Positions 9,062-18,395 of a stretch of DNA of 64,000 bases are shown here, one piece after another; the stretch's first letter is position 1; each line of letters starts with the position of its first letter. The DNA comes from Alkalibacterium sp. 20 (lineage in GTDB: Bacteria; Bacillota; Bacilli; Lactobacillales; Carnobacteriaceae_A). The stretch covers positions 222,520 through 286,519 of the forward strand of contig NZ_LSRN01000001.1 in assembly GCF_001885615.1 (NCBI RefSeq), written 5' to 3'. The notes under the pieces are model-generated. The model had not been told where the DNA came from, made no database searches, and was given only the letters and a program-made list of their open reading frames with translations. The position numbers were made by a program, and so were the translations under genes.

Positions 9062-9523
9062 ATGGAATTAGGTTATCTTATTTCGCTCATTATTTTAGGT
9101 GTATCACTTGTTTTCCTCATCGGAATAGGTGTGTATGCTATGAAAAAAATAAAACCAACACTGAAAAATATTGAACGGACCCAAACAACTGTACAAGATC
9201 AAATTGAACATTTCACTAACGAATCCGATGCGATCCAAAAGAAAGTGGATCTTATCATGACACGCGTCGATAGCACCAAAGATGTTGCAGAAATCAATCT
9301 AGAACGAATAAACGAATTATCAGATTATGCGTCTAGCTTGTCTCACTCTTTAACTTATTTAAAAGAGCATAGTGGCAACTATTCGAAGGGTATTGTAGAA
9401 AACACCTACACAGAGTTAAAAACAGATGGACCTCGTTTAGCTGAAACATTCAAACGCGCTTTCAAAGGAACAGTTGAAAAGCAAAAGCAACGTCACCAAG
9501 ATAATAATACGCAAACACTATAA
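9062..9523 (+). CDS. DUF948 (YtxG-like) membrane-anchored stress protein
   Basis: 153 residues: one N-terminal membrane segment (about 5-27) and a long helical cytoplasmic part with coiled-coil character (about 35-110), then a Lys/Gln-rich tail. This is the DUF948 architecture of Bacillus YtxG, encoded next to ytxH in a general-stress operon. A YtxH protein follows 29 bp downstream here, which supports the pairing. Molecular function is unknown. AAAGGAGG precedes the ATG. Confidence 0.8.
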   Translation: MELGYLISLIILGVSLVFLIGIGVYAMKKIKPTLKNIERTQTTVQDQIEHFTNESDAIQKKVDLIMTRVDSTKDVAEINLERINELSDYASSLSHSLTYLKEHSGNYSKGIVENTYTELKTDGPRLAETFKRAFKGTVEKQKQRHQDNNTQTL

Positions 9524-9552
9524 TTAGTCTGTTTTGAGAGGATGAAAGAATT

Positions 9553-10089
9553 ATGCCAAAAGTAAGTTTATCAAAAGCTGTATTCATGAGCGCCGCTTCT
9601 GCCTTTACCGCTTTACTATTCGCTCCAAAAAGAGGAAAAGAATTTAGAGAAGATTTAAAAGATGAAGCTATCAAATTAAAAGATTCAGGTGAAGAAAAAG
9701 CACAGGAACTGGTTGAAGATTTTAAAACATCATATATCGAAGCCGAGAGAGAATTAGAATCGGAGCAAGCGAAATTAGATGCAAAACAAGCGAAGTTGAA
9801 TCAGACAATTGATGAAATCGAAAGAGACCTGGCTTTAAGCGACGCTGAAAGACAAGGAACAACAGAGGCTGACGCTGTTTCAGCTAGTCAAGCGATCTAT
9901 ACGGATCACAAAGTCGGCGATGTAAAAGACACCGCACTCGAACCCGAGCACGATCAAGCTATTCCAAAAGATAAAGTGGATGAAGCTTTACACGATAATT
10001 ACTTATCAGATGATGAAGATTTTGAAATCGATGAGTCATCTGTCGAGGACGAAGACGATGCTTCATTGAAGGTAAATCCTAACAACTAA
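9553..10089 (+). CDS. YtxH-domain protein
   Basis: 178 residues. The N-terminal hydrophobic stretch followed by LLFAPKRGKEFREDL is the YtxH signature (LFAPKSGKETR type). A long charged helical region (about 35-115) and a very acidic C-terminus follow. In Bacillus, ytxG-ytxH belong to the stress regulon. The gene is second in an operon with the DUF948 gene and ends at a strong terminator. A second, shorter YtxH paralogue lies at 56321-56722. Confidence 0.82.
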   Translation: MPKVSLSKAVFMSAASAFTALLFAPKRGKEFREDLKDEAIKLKDSGEEKAQELVEDFKTSYIEAERELESEQAKLDAKQAKLNQTIDEIERDLALSDAERQGTTEADAVSASQAIYTDHKVGDVKDTALEPEHDQAIPKDKVDEALHDNYLSDDEDFEIDESSVEDEDDASLKVNPNN

Positions 10090-10096
10090 TTCTAAA

Positions 10097-10127
10097 AAAA
10101 AGGATCCCTTAAAAAGGGATCCTTTTT
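10097..10127. terminator. Bidirectional terminator, ytxH-like gene / amylase
   Basis: Stem AAAAAGGATCCCTT with its complement and a 3 nt loop; A run on one side and T run on the other, so it serves both convergent genes. Confidence 0.92.
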
Positions 10128-10138
10128 ACGTTCTAGTT

Positions 10139-11587
10139 TTATTTTCTAACCCAAACAGAAAGCGATTCTGCATTTACCGGAAATGTTGCATGACCTTCTT
10201 CGTCAATTGTTATTTCATCTTCTCGATTTTTCAATAAATCAATATAGATATTCCCAGCATGCAAACTTCCTACGTACATATCCTTGTACCCTTCGTCTCC
10301 GTTAGATATGATAACAGCACACCCTTCAGGATGCTCGTCATTCCCTGTTCGAGTAAAACCAATACAATTATCATGATCCAAATAATTATTTTGTTCGCCA
10401 TAAGCGTATTCTTTGCGTGCGTGTAGTAAGGTATCGATCTCGTATTGACAGCCCTCATAATCCACATCGCCATTATATCCATAATAATCTCCATAAAACA
10501 CACACGGGTAACCATAAGAACTCAATAAAATAAATCCGTAAGCGATTGGTTTAAACCATGGTTCTACATAAGATTCCAAAGCTTGATTGGGTTGAGAATC
10601 ATGATTTTCTACAAACGTCACAGCTTGCTCGGCATTACCTTTATAAAGCGTCCCATCTAATAATTTCCTTAAGTCAAAATCACGGTACTGTTTACTTGCT
10701 TCATGTAAAGCAAAATGGAAACGAACATCCATCATCGAAATAGAATACTCGTGTTCCTCCAAGTAATCTTCCAAGAATTTATAGCGTTGATTCCAATACT
10801 CAGCCACAAAAAAGAACTCTTCGCCATGTTTTTCTCTAACGTCTTCGATTAATTCTTTCATGAATGCACTATCGATGTGCTTAACTGCATCTAGTCGTAT
10901 GCCATCAATTTTTGTTTCTTCAATAAACCAGTGAATCCATTTTTTTGTTTCCTCAACAACTTCAGGATGTCCATAATCAATATCTGCAAACATAAGGTAA
11001 TCAAAGTTCCCAAATTCTACCGATACATTCTCATCTGGCGCCCATCCTTTTCCTTCACCCTCGATGCGGAAAATCCCATGGTCACCTGTCTTCTCATCCT
11101 CTGAGACGCCCGAAAAATGGTACCAGTGCCATTCGAAGTCTGAATATCCACCTTCCCTTCCGGAGAAGTTGAAATAGGTCCACGCCTCGATTTCTCTGGT
11201 CTCTCCGACATCTTCATGACGATTGTCTTCATTCACCGGTGTAGCTTCGAACGTTTCTGTTTCGTCTGCTCCACCTCTGTGATTCAAAACCACATCAGCA
11301 TACACATGAATATCATTTTCATGTAAGGCTTCTATTGCCTCAATCAATTCTTTTTTCGTTCCGTACTTTGTTCTAACCGTTCCTTTTTGATCAAATTCAC
11401 CTAAGTCAAATAAATCGTATACACCATAACCGACATCATTTTGTCCCGTACCTTTATAACAAGGAGGAATCCAAACAGAAGTTATTCCTATCTCTTTTAA
11501 GTGTTCTGCATCTTCTTTCAATCGCTGCCAATGTTTTCCGTCGTTTGGCAAGTCCCATTCAAAGTACTGCATCATCGTTCCATTCAT
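10139..11587 (-). CDS. Cytoplasmic alpha-amylase (GH13)
   Basis: Hydrolyses alpha-1,4-glucans inside the cell; there is no signal peptide. 482 residues, opening with MQYFEWDLPNDGKHW, typical of the liquefying Bacillus-type amylases (GH13_5). GH13 motifs in order: DVVLNHRGG, GIRLDAVKH with the nucleophile Asp, FFVAEYWN with the acid Glu, and FVENHDSQ with the third acid. I chose the ATG at 11587, where GGAGGGAG lies upstream. A longer reading frame would start at 11665, on top of the -35 box of the promoter at 11637-11665, so it cannot be used. Probably mobilises glycogen or imported maltodextrins. Confidence 0.93.
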   Translation of the reverse strand: MNGTMMQYFEWDLPNDGKHWQRLKEDAEHLKEIGITSVWIPPCYKGTGQNDVGYGVYDLFDLGEFDQKGTVRTKYGTKKELIEAIEALHENDIHVYADVVLNHRGGADETETFEATPVNEDNRHEDVGETREIEAWTYFNFSGREGGYSDFEWHWYHFSGVSEDEKTGDHGIFRIEGEGKGWAPDENVSVEFGNFDYLMFADIDYGHPEVVEETKKWIHWFIEETKIDGIRLDAVKHIDSAFMKELIEDVREKHGEEFFFVAEYWNQRYKFLEDYLEEHEYSISMMDVRFHFALHEASKQYRDFDLRKLLDGTLYKGNAEQAVTFVENHDSQPNQALESYVEPWFKPIAYGFILLSSYGYPCVFYGDYYGYNGDVDYEGCQYEIDTLLHARKEYAYGEQNNYLDHDNCIGFTRTGNDEHPEGCAVIISNGDEGYKDMYVGSLHAGNIYIDLLKNREDEITIDEEGHATFPVNAESLSVWVRK

Positions 11588-11636
11588 TTTTCTTTCTCCC
11601 TCCATTAAGCTATAGCAGGACATACTACACTTAAGT

Positions 11637-11665
11637 ATTTTACAGTGTATGCTCCTTATTGACAA
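11637..11665 (-). promoter_or_regulatory. Promoter of the alpha-amylase gene
   Basis: On the minus strand TTGTCA (11660-11665), 17 bp, TAAAAT (11637-11642), about 45 bp before the chosen start. No good cre site was seen nearby. Confidence 0.6.
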
Positions 11666-11814
11666 CTTTGACGCCTTTTACACATCATTTAATACCCTTA
11701 AAATGAACCTGTAAAGAAAGCTTGTATTTCTTTATCAAGAACGGTAAAATCTAGCTATTCACGTTTTGTTTCGTTACACTTTAATGTAGTTTGCTTTAGG
11801 AAGGATTGTTTTAG

Positions 11815-13203
11815 ATGAAAAAATTTCTGGATCAATTTTCTGATTGGCCGATACCGATAAAAATCATAGTGAGTTTCGCTTTTGCTATGTTTGTAGGTTC
11901 GTTAATTTTGGCTATGCCTTTCAGTCAATTAGAAACATCTCAAGCAACTTATTTTGATCATCTGTTTGGTGCTGTATCCATGGTGGCTGTGACTGGTTTA
12001 TCTACAGTCCCCGTGGCTCAAACCTATAATTTATTTGGTCAGATAGTTACTTTGGTATTAATAAAATTAGGTGGTTTAGGACTCATCACTATTGTTTCGG
12101 CTATCATCATGCAATTTGGTCGTCATGTAAGTATGAAAGAAGAAATCACTATACAACAAGCTTTAAATCGTAGTAATATGAAAGGATTTAGTCATTTTTT
12201 ACTTAATGTAGTGAAATATACGACGTTGTTTGAGACTATCGGAGCTATCTTGCTCGCTTTCACGTTTGTCCCAATTTTTGGATGGCCGAAAGGCCTGTTT
12301 AATTCTATATTTATAGCTATTTCCTCTTTCAATAACGCTGGGTTTGATAATCTCGGAACCGAAAGCATGCAAGCCTTTGTAGACACTCCCATGGTTAATA
12401 TCGTTATCCCCTTTTTAATCATTATAGGTGGCATTGGTTTTTCCGTCTGGTTTGATCTCGCACGTAATTTTAAACAGTTTAAAAAAGCAAGAAGTTGGAT
12501 AGATTTCAAAGGTACTTATCGTCACTTGACTTTACATACACGCTTAGTTATCAAGTGGTCGCTATGGCTGATTGTCTCTGCAATGGTTATTTTCACTTTA
12601 GCCGAATGGACCAATCCAAATTCTCTAGGTAACTTAAGCTTAACTAATAAGTTACAAGCGATTTTTTTCCAAGCAGTCACTTTAAGGACTGCTGGTTTCA
12701 GTACTTTGAATTTTGCTGAATTTCACATGTTTACTCTGGTCGTATTCACTGTTTTCATGTTTATTGGTGGATCTCCAGGCGGAACGGCTGGTGGGGCAAA
12801 AACCTCTACTGTTGCTTTAGTCGTCAAGCTCATTGGGACAGAACTAAAAGGACAAACAAACATTAATTACAAACACAGAACATTAGAAATAGACATCGTC
12901 AAGCGAGCATTGGTCATTGTCGTTATGTTTATACTACTAAATTTCGTAGCTTTATCATTAATGACAATTTTTGATGAAGAAGTCCCTCTACAATATTTAT
13001 TTTTCGAAAGTGTCTCAGCCTTTGGTACTGTTGGTTTATCTGCCAATTTGACCGCAACACTTTCTAGATACAGTCAAACCGTTATCATGTTCTGCATGTT
13101 TATCGGTCGACTAGGACCTATTACTATCTTCACTGCTTTAGGAAATAGAGATAGAAAAAAACGAGATATTAGATACGCAACCGGAAGTATATTAATTGGT
13201 TAG
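11815..13203 (+). CDS. ktrB: KtrB-type potassium transporter, membrane subunit
   Basis: Na+/K+-symporting channel-like subunit of the Trk/Ktr/HKT family. 462 residues with about ten membrane segments arranged as four pore repeats. The selectivity-filter loops are recognisable as VTGLSTV, NNAGFDN, LRTAGFST and GTVGLSAN, each with the key glycine. A gating-loop stretch GGSPGGTAGG is present in the third repeat. The regulatory subunit ktrA follows within 11 bp. The 110 bp before the start was checked for a c-di-AMP riboswitch and is too short to hold one. Confidence 0.92.
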   Translation: MKKFLDQFSDWPIPIKIIVSFAFAMFVGSLILAMPFSQLETSQATYFDHLFGAVSMVAVTGLSTVPVAQTYNLFGQIVTLVLIKLGGLGLITIVSAIIMQFGRHVSMKEEITIQQALNRSNMKGFSHFLLNVVKYTTLFETIGAILLAFTFVPIFGWPKGLFNSIFIAISSFNNAGFDNLGTESMQAFVDTPMVNIVIPFLIIIGGIGFSVWFDLARNFKQFKKARSWIDFKGTYRHLTLHTRLVIKWSLWLIVSAMVIFTLAEWTNPNSLGNLSLTNKLQAIFFQAVTLRTAGFSTLNFAEFHMFTLVVFTVFMFIGGSPGGTAGGAKTSTVALVVKLIGTELKGQTNINYKHRTLEIDIVKRALVIVVMFILLNFVALSLMTIFDEEVPLQYLFFESVSAFGTVGLSANLTATLSRYSQTVIMFCMFIGRLGPITIFTALGNRDRKKRDIRYATGSILIG

Positions 13204-13214
13204 GAGTGTCAATT

Positions 13215-13883
13215 TTGGTTAAAACAGTTGGAGTATTAGGATTAGGTGTTTTTGGGTCAACCATCGCAAAAGAGTTAGGCGAACAACATTACGATGTCAT
13301 TGCCGTCGATAAAGATTTAATTGACGTTAATCGTGTTGAGGAATACGTCGTACAAGCGGTTCAAGGTAATTTCACTGATATCGAACTTTTGAGAAGTATT
13401 GGTTTTTCTAATTGCGATGTCGTAGTTATCGGAACAGGCTCAAACTTAGAATCAAGTGTTATGGCCATCATGAATTGTAAAAAACTTGGTATTAAACGTA
13501 TCATAGCTAAAGCGAAGAATCGTACCCATATGGAAATCATGCAGGAAATGGGTGCACATGAAATAATACGTCCTGAAAAAGAAATGGGCGATAAAGTAGC
13601 ACGAAATATCATGCGTAATAATATATTGGACGTTATTAATTTAGATGAAGAAAACTCCATAATTGAATTTACTGCACCTAAACGCTGGATAGGACGCAGT
13701 TTGAAAGATCTGGATTTACGTAAAAAATACCAGATAAATGTTATCGGAATGAAATCAGATCCAAAAGGTAAGTTGTCCATCAATGTTCCACCCGAAGAAA
13801 AAATAAAACCTGGAAGCTTTATTGTAGCCATTGGAAATCCAAAAACCTTTGAGCATCTAGATTATACTGATCAGTTAAAATAA
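13215..13883 (+). CDS. ktrA: KtrA potassium-uptake regulatory subunit (RCK domain)
   Basis: Cytosolic ring-forming gating subunit of KtrAB. N-terminal Rossmann RCK_N domain with VLGLGVFGS for ATP/ADP or NAD, then an RCK_C domain (about 140-220), which in relatives binds c-di-AMP. I chose the TTG at 13215 because GGAG at 13203-13206 is 8 bases upstream; an in-frame GTG at 13206 lies inside that site. The coding region starts 11 bp after ktrB. Its regulation may connect to GdpP, encoded at 16239-18236. Confidence 0.92.
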   Translation: MVKTVGVLGLGVFGSTIAKELGEQHYDVIAVDKDLIDVNRVEEYVVQAVQGNFTDIELLRSIGFSNCDVVVIGTGSNLESSVMAIMNCKKLGIKRIIAKAKNRTHMEIMQEMGAHEIIRPEKEMGDKVARNIMRNNILDVINLDEENSIIEFTAPKRWIGRSLKDLDLRKKYQINVIGMKSDPKGKLSINVPPEEKIKPGSFIVAIGNPKTFEHLDYTDQLK

Positions 13884-13886
13884 ATA

Positions 13887-13938
13887 AAAAAGCTGAAAGG
13901 CTGGGACACATTAAAAATGTCCCGGCCTTTCAGCTTTT
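13887..13938 (+). terminator. Intrinsic terminator of ktrBA
   Basis: 21 bp stem with one mismatch and a 10 nt loop, A-rich before and T-rich after. It contains the GGCTGGGACA word that recurs at 30367-30376. Confidence 0.9.
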
Positions 13939-14144
13939 ATTTAAAGTTTCGTTCACAATTGACTTTACTAACTTCTCATTTAGTTTTCTTTCAATTACCC
14001 CGATTAAACGCTCTGCATTTCAATTACAGCGGAAGCATATATGTTTCACTACTTAACTCCCTTAAAACGCTCAGAACGCCTATTTTTAAGTTTGACATCC
14101 ATATAGAGACATCTACCTCTACAATCGACTGCTTGGACATAAAA

Positions 14145-14205
14145 AGAGTGGTAACCTCTGTAGTAACCTCACTTTATTTGAGGTTAACACAGAAGTTATC
14201 ACTCT
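14145..14205 (-). terminator. Intrinsic terminator of dnaB
   Basis: Long imperfect stem (AGAGTGGTAAC with GTTATCACTCT, TCTGT with ACAGA, TAACCTCA with TGAGGTTA) running into five T on the minus strand. Confidence 0.85.
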
Positions 14206-14211
14206 GAATGT

Positions 14212-15579
14212 TTAACGTGGAATATCGTTTTCAGGATAATATGATAAGGAAGAAAATTTATTATATTCTTTAATAAAGAGCAATTTACATGTTCCTCTAG
14301 CCCCAGAACGGTTTTTTTCCAGTATCACTTCAACGATGTTTTCATCTGCCGATTCATCTTCTTCACCGTCTTCACCACGATAATAATCTTCTCGATATAA
14401 AAAGGCTACGATGTCAGCATCTTGCTCGATTGAACCAGATTCTCTTAAGTCACTTAGTATAGGACGTTTGTCTTGTCTTTGTTCCACATTACGAGAAAGC
14501 TGAGATAAGGCCACAACTGGAACAGACAATTCTTTCGCTAATTTTTTCAATTGACGAGAAATTTCAGATACTTCCTGCTGTCGACTTTCCCGACCAGTAC
14601 CTTCAATGAGTTGTAAGTAGTCGATTACAACAAGACCAATACTTCCCTTTTCCTGTTTAAGCTTACGACACTTCGCACGGATCTCAGCTGTTCTGATACC
14701 CGGCGTATCATCAATGTAAATATTTGCTTTAGACAAACTACCCATAGCTACAAACAATTTTGTGAATTCTTCTTCAGTTAACTGACCTGTTCGCAAATGT
14801 GTTGCATCGATCGTTCCCTCCGCACACAACATACGATTAACTAATTGTTCTGCACCCATTTCCAAACTAAATATGGCCACTGTTTCATCTGTTTTTGTCC
14901 CGATATTTTGAGCTACATTTAAGACAAAAGCTGTTTTACCGACACCAGGACGCGCTGCTAAAATAATCAATTCATCCTTATGCAAGCCTGAGGTCATCTG
15001 ATCAAGCATTTTATAGCCAGTAGATAGACCTGTGATATCATCATCATTCTGAAAAAGTTCATCGATATTATTGATCGTATTTCTCAAAACAGTTTCTATA
15101 TCTACAAATCCGCTTCTGCTTTTCTTCTCGGAAACCTCGAGTATTCTTCTTTCTGCTTCGTCGAGCAGATCGGGGAGATTATCTGTTTCCTGATACCCTT
15201 TAGAGGCGATTTCAGTTGCTGTTTGGATTAAATTCCTTAAAATCGCACGTTCCTCAACGATTTTTGCGTAATATTCAACGTTTGCCGCTGTAGGTACGGT
15301 CGTAGCAATTTCTGCTAAATAAGGTGTCCCACCTACATCTTCTAATTGATTTTTCGATCCTAAATTATTAGCAATTGTAATAACGTCTATTGCTTCATTT
15401 TTCTCATTCAATTCAACCATGGATTGAAAAATAAGTTGATGCGCACGACGATAAAAATTATTTGCTTCAACATACTCCATAGCTGGAATAATCGCTTCAG
15501 GATCAAGTAAAATCGAACCTAAGACAGATTGTTCCGCTTCTATATTCTGTGGAGGTAAGCGATCACCTATAACGTCCAT
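14212..15579 (-). CDS. dnaB: Replicative DNA helicase DnaB (Bacillus DnaC)
   Basis: Hexameric 5'-3' helicase at the replication fork. 455 residues: N-terminal DnaB domain (about 1-110), linker, and a RecA-like C-terminal domain with Walker A ARPGVGKTAF, Walker B VVIDYLQLI and the SQLSRNVEQR arginine-finger region. Opens with LPPQNIEAEQSVLGSIL, very typical of the family. It lies downstream of rplI but is separated by a hairpin and a parS-like site, so it may be transcribed in part independently. Confidence 0.97.
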   Translation of the reverse strand: MDVIGDRLPPQNIEAEQSVLGSILLDPEAIIPAMEYVEANNFYRRAHQLIFQSMVELNEKNEAIDVITIANNLGSKNQLEDVGGTPYLAEIATTVPTAANVEYYAKIVEERAILRNLIQTATEIASKGYQETDNLPDLLDEAERRILEVSEKKSRSGFVDIETVLRNTINNIDELFQNDDDITGLSTGYKMLDQMTSGLHKDELIILAARPGVGKTAFVLNVAQNIGTKTDETVAIFSLEMGAEQLVNRMLCAEGTIDATHLRTGQLTEEEFTKLFVAMGSLSKANIYIDDTPGIRTAEIRAKCRKLKQEKGSIGLVVIDYLQLIEGTGRESRQQEVSEISRQLKKLAKELSVPVVALSQLSRNVEQRQDKRPILSDLRESGSIEQDADIVAFLYREDYYRGEDGEEDESADENIVEVILEKNRSGARGTCKLLFIKEYNKFSSLSYYPENDIPR

Positions 15580-15612
15580 CTTGATGTCTAACTTCCTTTC
15601 ATACTCGTTAAC

Positions 15613-15660
15613 TGTTCCTTAATTGTACCTTATCTTTATTTAAAAGTACATAAGGGAACA
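15613..15660. repeat. Imperfect inverted repeat before dnaB
   Basis: TGTTCCTTAATTGTAC (15613-15628) and its near-complement at 15646-15660, with an 17 nt loop. It covers the probable dnaB leader. Possibly a regulatory hairpin or protein site; function unknown. Confidence 0.5.
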
Positions 15661-15672
15661 CATGTTTTAAAA

Positions 15673-15688
15673 TGTTTCACATGAAACA
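15673..15688. other. parS-like site (one mismatch)
   Basis: TGTTTCACATGAAACA differs from the parS consensus TGTTTCACGTGAAACA only at the central G. It is extended on both sides by complementary TTTTAAAA/TTTTAAAA arms. Confidence 0.6.
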
Positions 15689-15696
15689 TTTTAAAA

Positions 15697-15741
15697 AACT
15701 AGCACAGTCTCATGTCGTTTACATGAGGAACTATGCTAGTT
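15697..15741 (-). terminator. Hairpin terminator between rplI and dnaB
   Basis: AACTAGCA...CTCATGT / ACATGAG...TGCTAGTT with a 5 nt loop, running into six T on the minus strand. Confidence 0.75.
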
Positions 15742-15767
15742 ACTTTAACGCTCTAAAATATTACTAT

Positions 15768-16217
15768 TTATTCTTCCGCTGTAACACTTACAGTAATTTC
15801 TGCCGTTACATCTTTGTGTAACTTGATGTCCATTTTCTGACTTCCGACCGTACGCATTGGTATAGATTGATTGATCTTACGTTTATCTACTTTGATCCCT
15901 AATTGTTTTTCGATAGCCTTAGCAATCTGTTTTGTCGTTACTGACCCAAACAAACGACCATCTTCTGCCGCTTTTTCTTTGATCTCGATTGTGTTTTCTT
16001 CCAACATTTCTTTTTCTTTTGTTGCAGCTTCAAAGATTTCATTTTCTTCACGTTCCTGAGCTATATTCTTCATATTCAATTCTTTTTTTGCTGAAGAGGT
16101 TGCTTCTTTTGCTAAACCTTTTTTGATCAAGAAATTCCTTGCATAACCGTCGGAAACATTTTTCGTTTCACCTTTTTTTCCTGTACCCTTGATATCTTTT
16201 AATAGAATAACTTCCAT
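15768..16217 (-). CDS. rplI: 50S ribosomal protein L9
   Basis: Binds 23S rRNA near the L1 stalk and helps reading-frame maintenance. 149 residues with the N-terminal signature [30 protein letters not shown], a long connecting helix (about 41-75) and a C-terminal RNA-binding domain with DGRLFGSVT. It follows gdpP by 21 bp in the same operon, an order conserved in Firmicutes. Confidence 0.98.
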   Translation of the reverse strand: MEVILLKDIKGTGKKGETKNVSDGYARNFLIKKGLAKEATSSAKKELNMKNIAQEREENEIFEAATKEKEMLEENTIEIKEKAAEDGRLFGSVTTKQIAKAIEKQLGIKVDKRKINQSIPMRTVGSQKMDIKLHKDVTAEITVSVTAEE

Positions 16218-16238
16218 AGTTTTTAACTCCCTTTATAA

Positions 16239-18236
16239 TTAGTCTAATTGAGAATGTATAACTTCTTTTAATTCTTCTATTATTTCAGAAATACTTTGTC
16301 CATCTATCTGTGTTGCAGCATTGGATAAGTGTCCGCCGCCTCCCATTTTTTCCATAATAGCTTGAACATTTATTTTACCGAGACTTCTGGCACTAATACC
16401 GACTGTTTCTTCAGAACGTCTAGTTATAACAAAAGCAGCCTCTACTCCCGACATGCTAAGCATCGTGTCTGCCGTTTGAGCAGCTGTAACTGAAGGATAG
16501 ATTTCGTCTTCTGCCCCGCTTGCAACAGCTATACCTTCGATAACGTAGTTTAATGTTTCAATTAATCGACTACGTCTGAGATAGCTCTCTGGGTCTTCTT
16601 TTAATAGTCTTTGTATCATCGTAGGATTGGCTCCGACCGATTGCAGATAACTTGCTGCATCAAATGTACGTGAGCCAGTTCTTAAGCTAAAGTTATTAGT
16701 ATCCACGACGATTCCACCTAACATAGCAGTCGCTTCAATACGGTTGATCGGTTCTCCATCTGTTGATATATATTCAAATAGTTCAGTAATCAGTTCCGCA
16801 GTGGACGACGCATAGGGTTCGATATACACCAGTAATGGATTCTCTGTAAATTCCTCACCACGTCTATGATGATCGATTACCATGTTTCGTTTTGTTTTCT
16901 TCAACAGATTTGGTGCAATTGAAAGGACAGGTTTATGATGATCCACCAATACAACCAAGTCATCACTTTTAATCATTCGTTCAGCCTCGGCTGATGAGAT
17001 CAGATTATTATTCACCTGTTTATACTTTTTAATTTCTTGAAGAAGTTTGTCAACGTCTTTGCTTACTTCATCTTCATCAATGACAACATGCACAGTCTTT
17101 TTAAGCATCATGGCAATGCGCGCTATGCCGAGCGAAGATCCTACAGAATCCATATCCGGATTTTTATGTCCCATAACAAAAATCGCATCACTGTCATTCA
17201 TTAATTTCTGCATGGCTTGACTGATCATTCGAGAACGTACCCGTGTCCGTTTTTCCATGGGATTTGTTTTACCACCATAATAGCGTGGTTCTTCATCAAC
17301 TGGTTTGACAATAGCTTGATCGCCACCACGTCCTAATGCTAAATCTAAATTATTTTGAGCTAATTCAGCTAATTTATCAAAAGGTTCATCACCATAGGCG
17401 AGTCCAAGACTTATAGTCAGTGGTAAATTCCGTTTAGATGTTCGATCTCTTATATTATCTATGATATTAAATTTTTCACTCTCTAACCGTTCCAGCTCTT
17501 CTCTATTCAAAAGCAAGAAATAGCGGTCATCGGATATCCGTTTATAGAAAATACCATGTTGTTTACCCCAGTTAGAAAAATAGGTAGTAAGTAGACTATC
17601 AAACCCGGATACTCCTCTATCATCTAGACCCTGAGTGATTTCATCGTAATTATCCAGAAACAACCAGCCTACAACAGGACGTATTTTCTCATATTCTTCA
17701 GTAACTTTCGCGTATTCGGTTATATCCAATAGATAGAGAGCATTAACATCTTTTTGAAGAGAAACTTTATAAACTTTGTCGTTCCATTCAATTAAATTGA
17801 AATCTTCTCTTTTTTCATTATCAAAGTAATCCGATATATCTCGATTCACCTCTCTAATAGGTTCACCCAACAACTGCTGATTGCTCGGTAATTGTAATTG
17901 CATATAGGGATTGATCCATTCAATCTGATTTTTTTCATTGAGTAAAATTATACCCATCGGCATTTTAATTAAAGCTTCCTGCTGCCCACGTTTGATTCGG
18001 TAAGATAAATTAAGTATATAGTTATTTAATTCTTCATTATATTTATTACTAAATCGCCATATTATAATGAGGGTAATAAAAAAAAATATTAACATTAAAG
18101 AACCCAGCCAAATGAAAGCAAAGAAACTCAACACTGTCATAAAGAGCTGAACAGCTACCGCAAATAAAAGCATTCGCTTTAAATAGGGATGGTCCAGTAA
18201 CTTAGGTAGATTTTCTTCCTTTGACTTATCATTCAT
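16239..18236 (-). CDS. gdpP: GdpP (YybT) cyclic-di-AMP phosphodiesterase
   Basis: Membrane enzyme that hydrolyses c-di-AMP to pApA and so affects potassium and osmotic balance and beta-lactam tolerance. 665 residues: two membrane segments near the N-terminus, a PAS-like domain, a degenerate GGDEF domain (about 160-310), then DHH and DHHA1 domains with GHKNPDMDSVGSSLG, VDHHKP, VIDHHRRGEEF and GGGGHLSNAATQ. I chose the ATG at 18236 because AGAGGAG lies 5 bases upstream; a frame from 18287 lacks this. It is followed by rplI. Confidence 0.95.
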   Translation of the reverse strand: MNDKSKEENLPKLLDHPYLKRMLLFAVAVQLFMTVLSFFAFIWLGSLMLIFFFITLIIIWRFSNKYNEELNNYILNLSYRIKRGQQEALIKMPMGIILLNEKNQIEWINPYMQLQLPSNQQLLGEPIREVNRDISDYFDNEKREDFNLIEWNDKVYKVSLQKDVNALYLLDITEYAKVTEEYEKIRPVVGWLFLDNYDEITQGLDDRGVSGFDSLLTTYFSNWGKQHGIFYKRISDDRYFLLLNREELERLESEKFNIIDNIRDRTSKRNLPLTISLGLAYGDEPFDKLAELAQNNLDLALGRGGDQAIVKPVDEEPRYYGGKTNPMEKRTRVRSRMISQAMQKLMNDSDAIFVMGHKNPDMDSVGSSLGIARIAMMLKKTVHVVIDEDEVSKDVDKLLQEIKKYKQVNNNLISSAEAERMIKSDDLVVLVDHHKPVLSIAPNLLKKTKRNMVIDHHRRGEEFTENPLLVYIEPYASSTAELITELFEYISTDGEPINRIEATAMLGGIVVDTNNFSLRTGSRTFDAASYLQSVGANPTMIQRLLKEDPESYLRRSRLIETLNYVIEGIAVASGAEDEIYPSVTAAQTADTMLSMSGVEAAFVITRRSEETVGISARSLGKINVQAIMEKMGGGGHLSNAATQIDGQSISEIIEELKEVIHSQLD

Positions 18237-18327
18237 ATTTTCTCCTCTTGACATCATCGTTATAACTATTCCCTGATATTTTAACACGTTTTCAAGGTCT
18301 ATTCTATACCTGATATCACATTATAAA

Positions 18328-18343
18328 TGTTTCACGTGAAACA
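18328..18343. other. parS site 1
   Basis: Exact TGTTTCACGTGAAACA, the centromere site bound by ParB/Spo0J. It lies inside a 26 bp perfect palindrome (18323-18348) between rpsR and gdpP, about 10.5 kb from the dnaA-dnaN gap. Confidence 0.92.
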
Positions 18344-18353
18344 TTTATATCAA

Positions 18354-18386
18354 AAGAAGCTGCAACAGTATACTGTCACAGCTTCT
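18354..18386. terminator. Terminator of rpsF-ssb-rpsR
   Basis: AGAAGCTG...CAGCTTCT encloses ACAGTATACTGT; T runs follow in both directions, four on the minus strand. Confidence 0.75.
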
Positions 18387-18395
18387 CTAATTTTT

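Noticed and set aside
11666..11814. c-di-AMP (ydaO) riboswitch before ktrB
   Set aside because: Expected from the Bacillus precedent, but the leader is too short and lacks the conserved core words.
13917..14207. 96-codon plus-strand frame after ktrA
   Set aside because: It begins inside the ktrBA terminator and ends in the dnaB terminator hairpin; no ribosome site and no protein-like composition.
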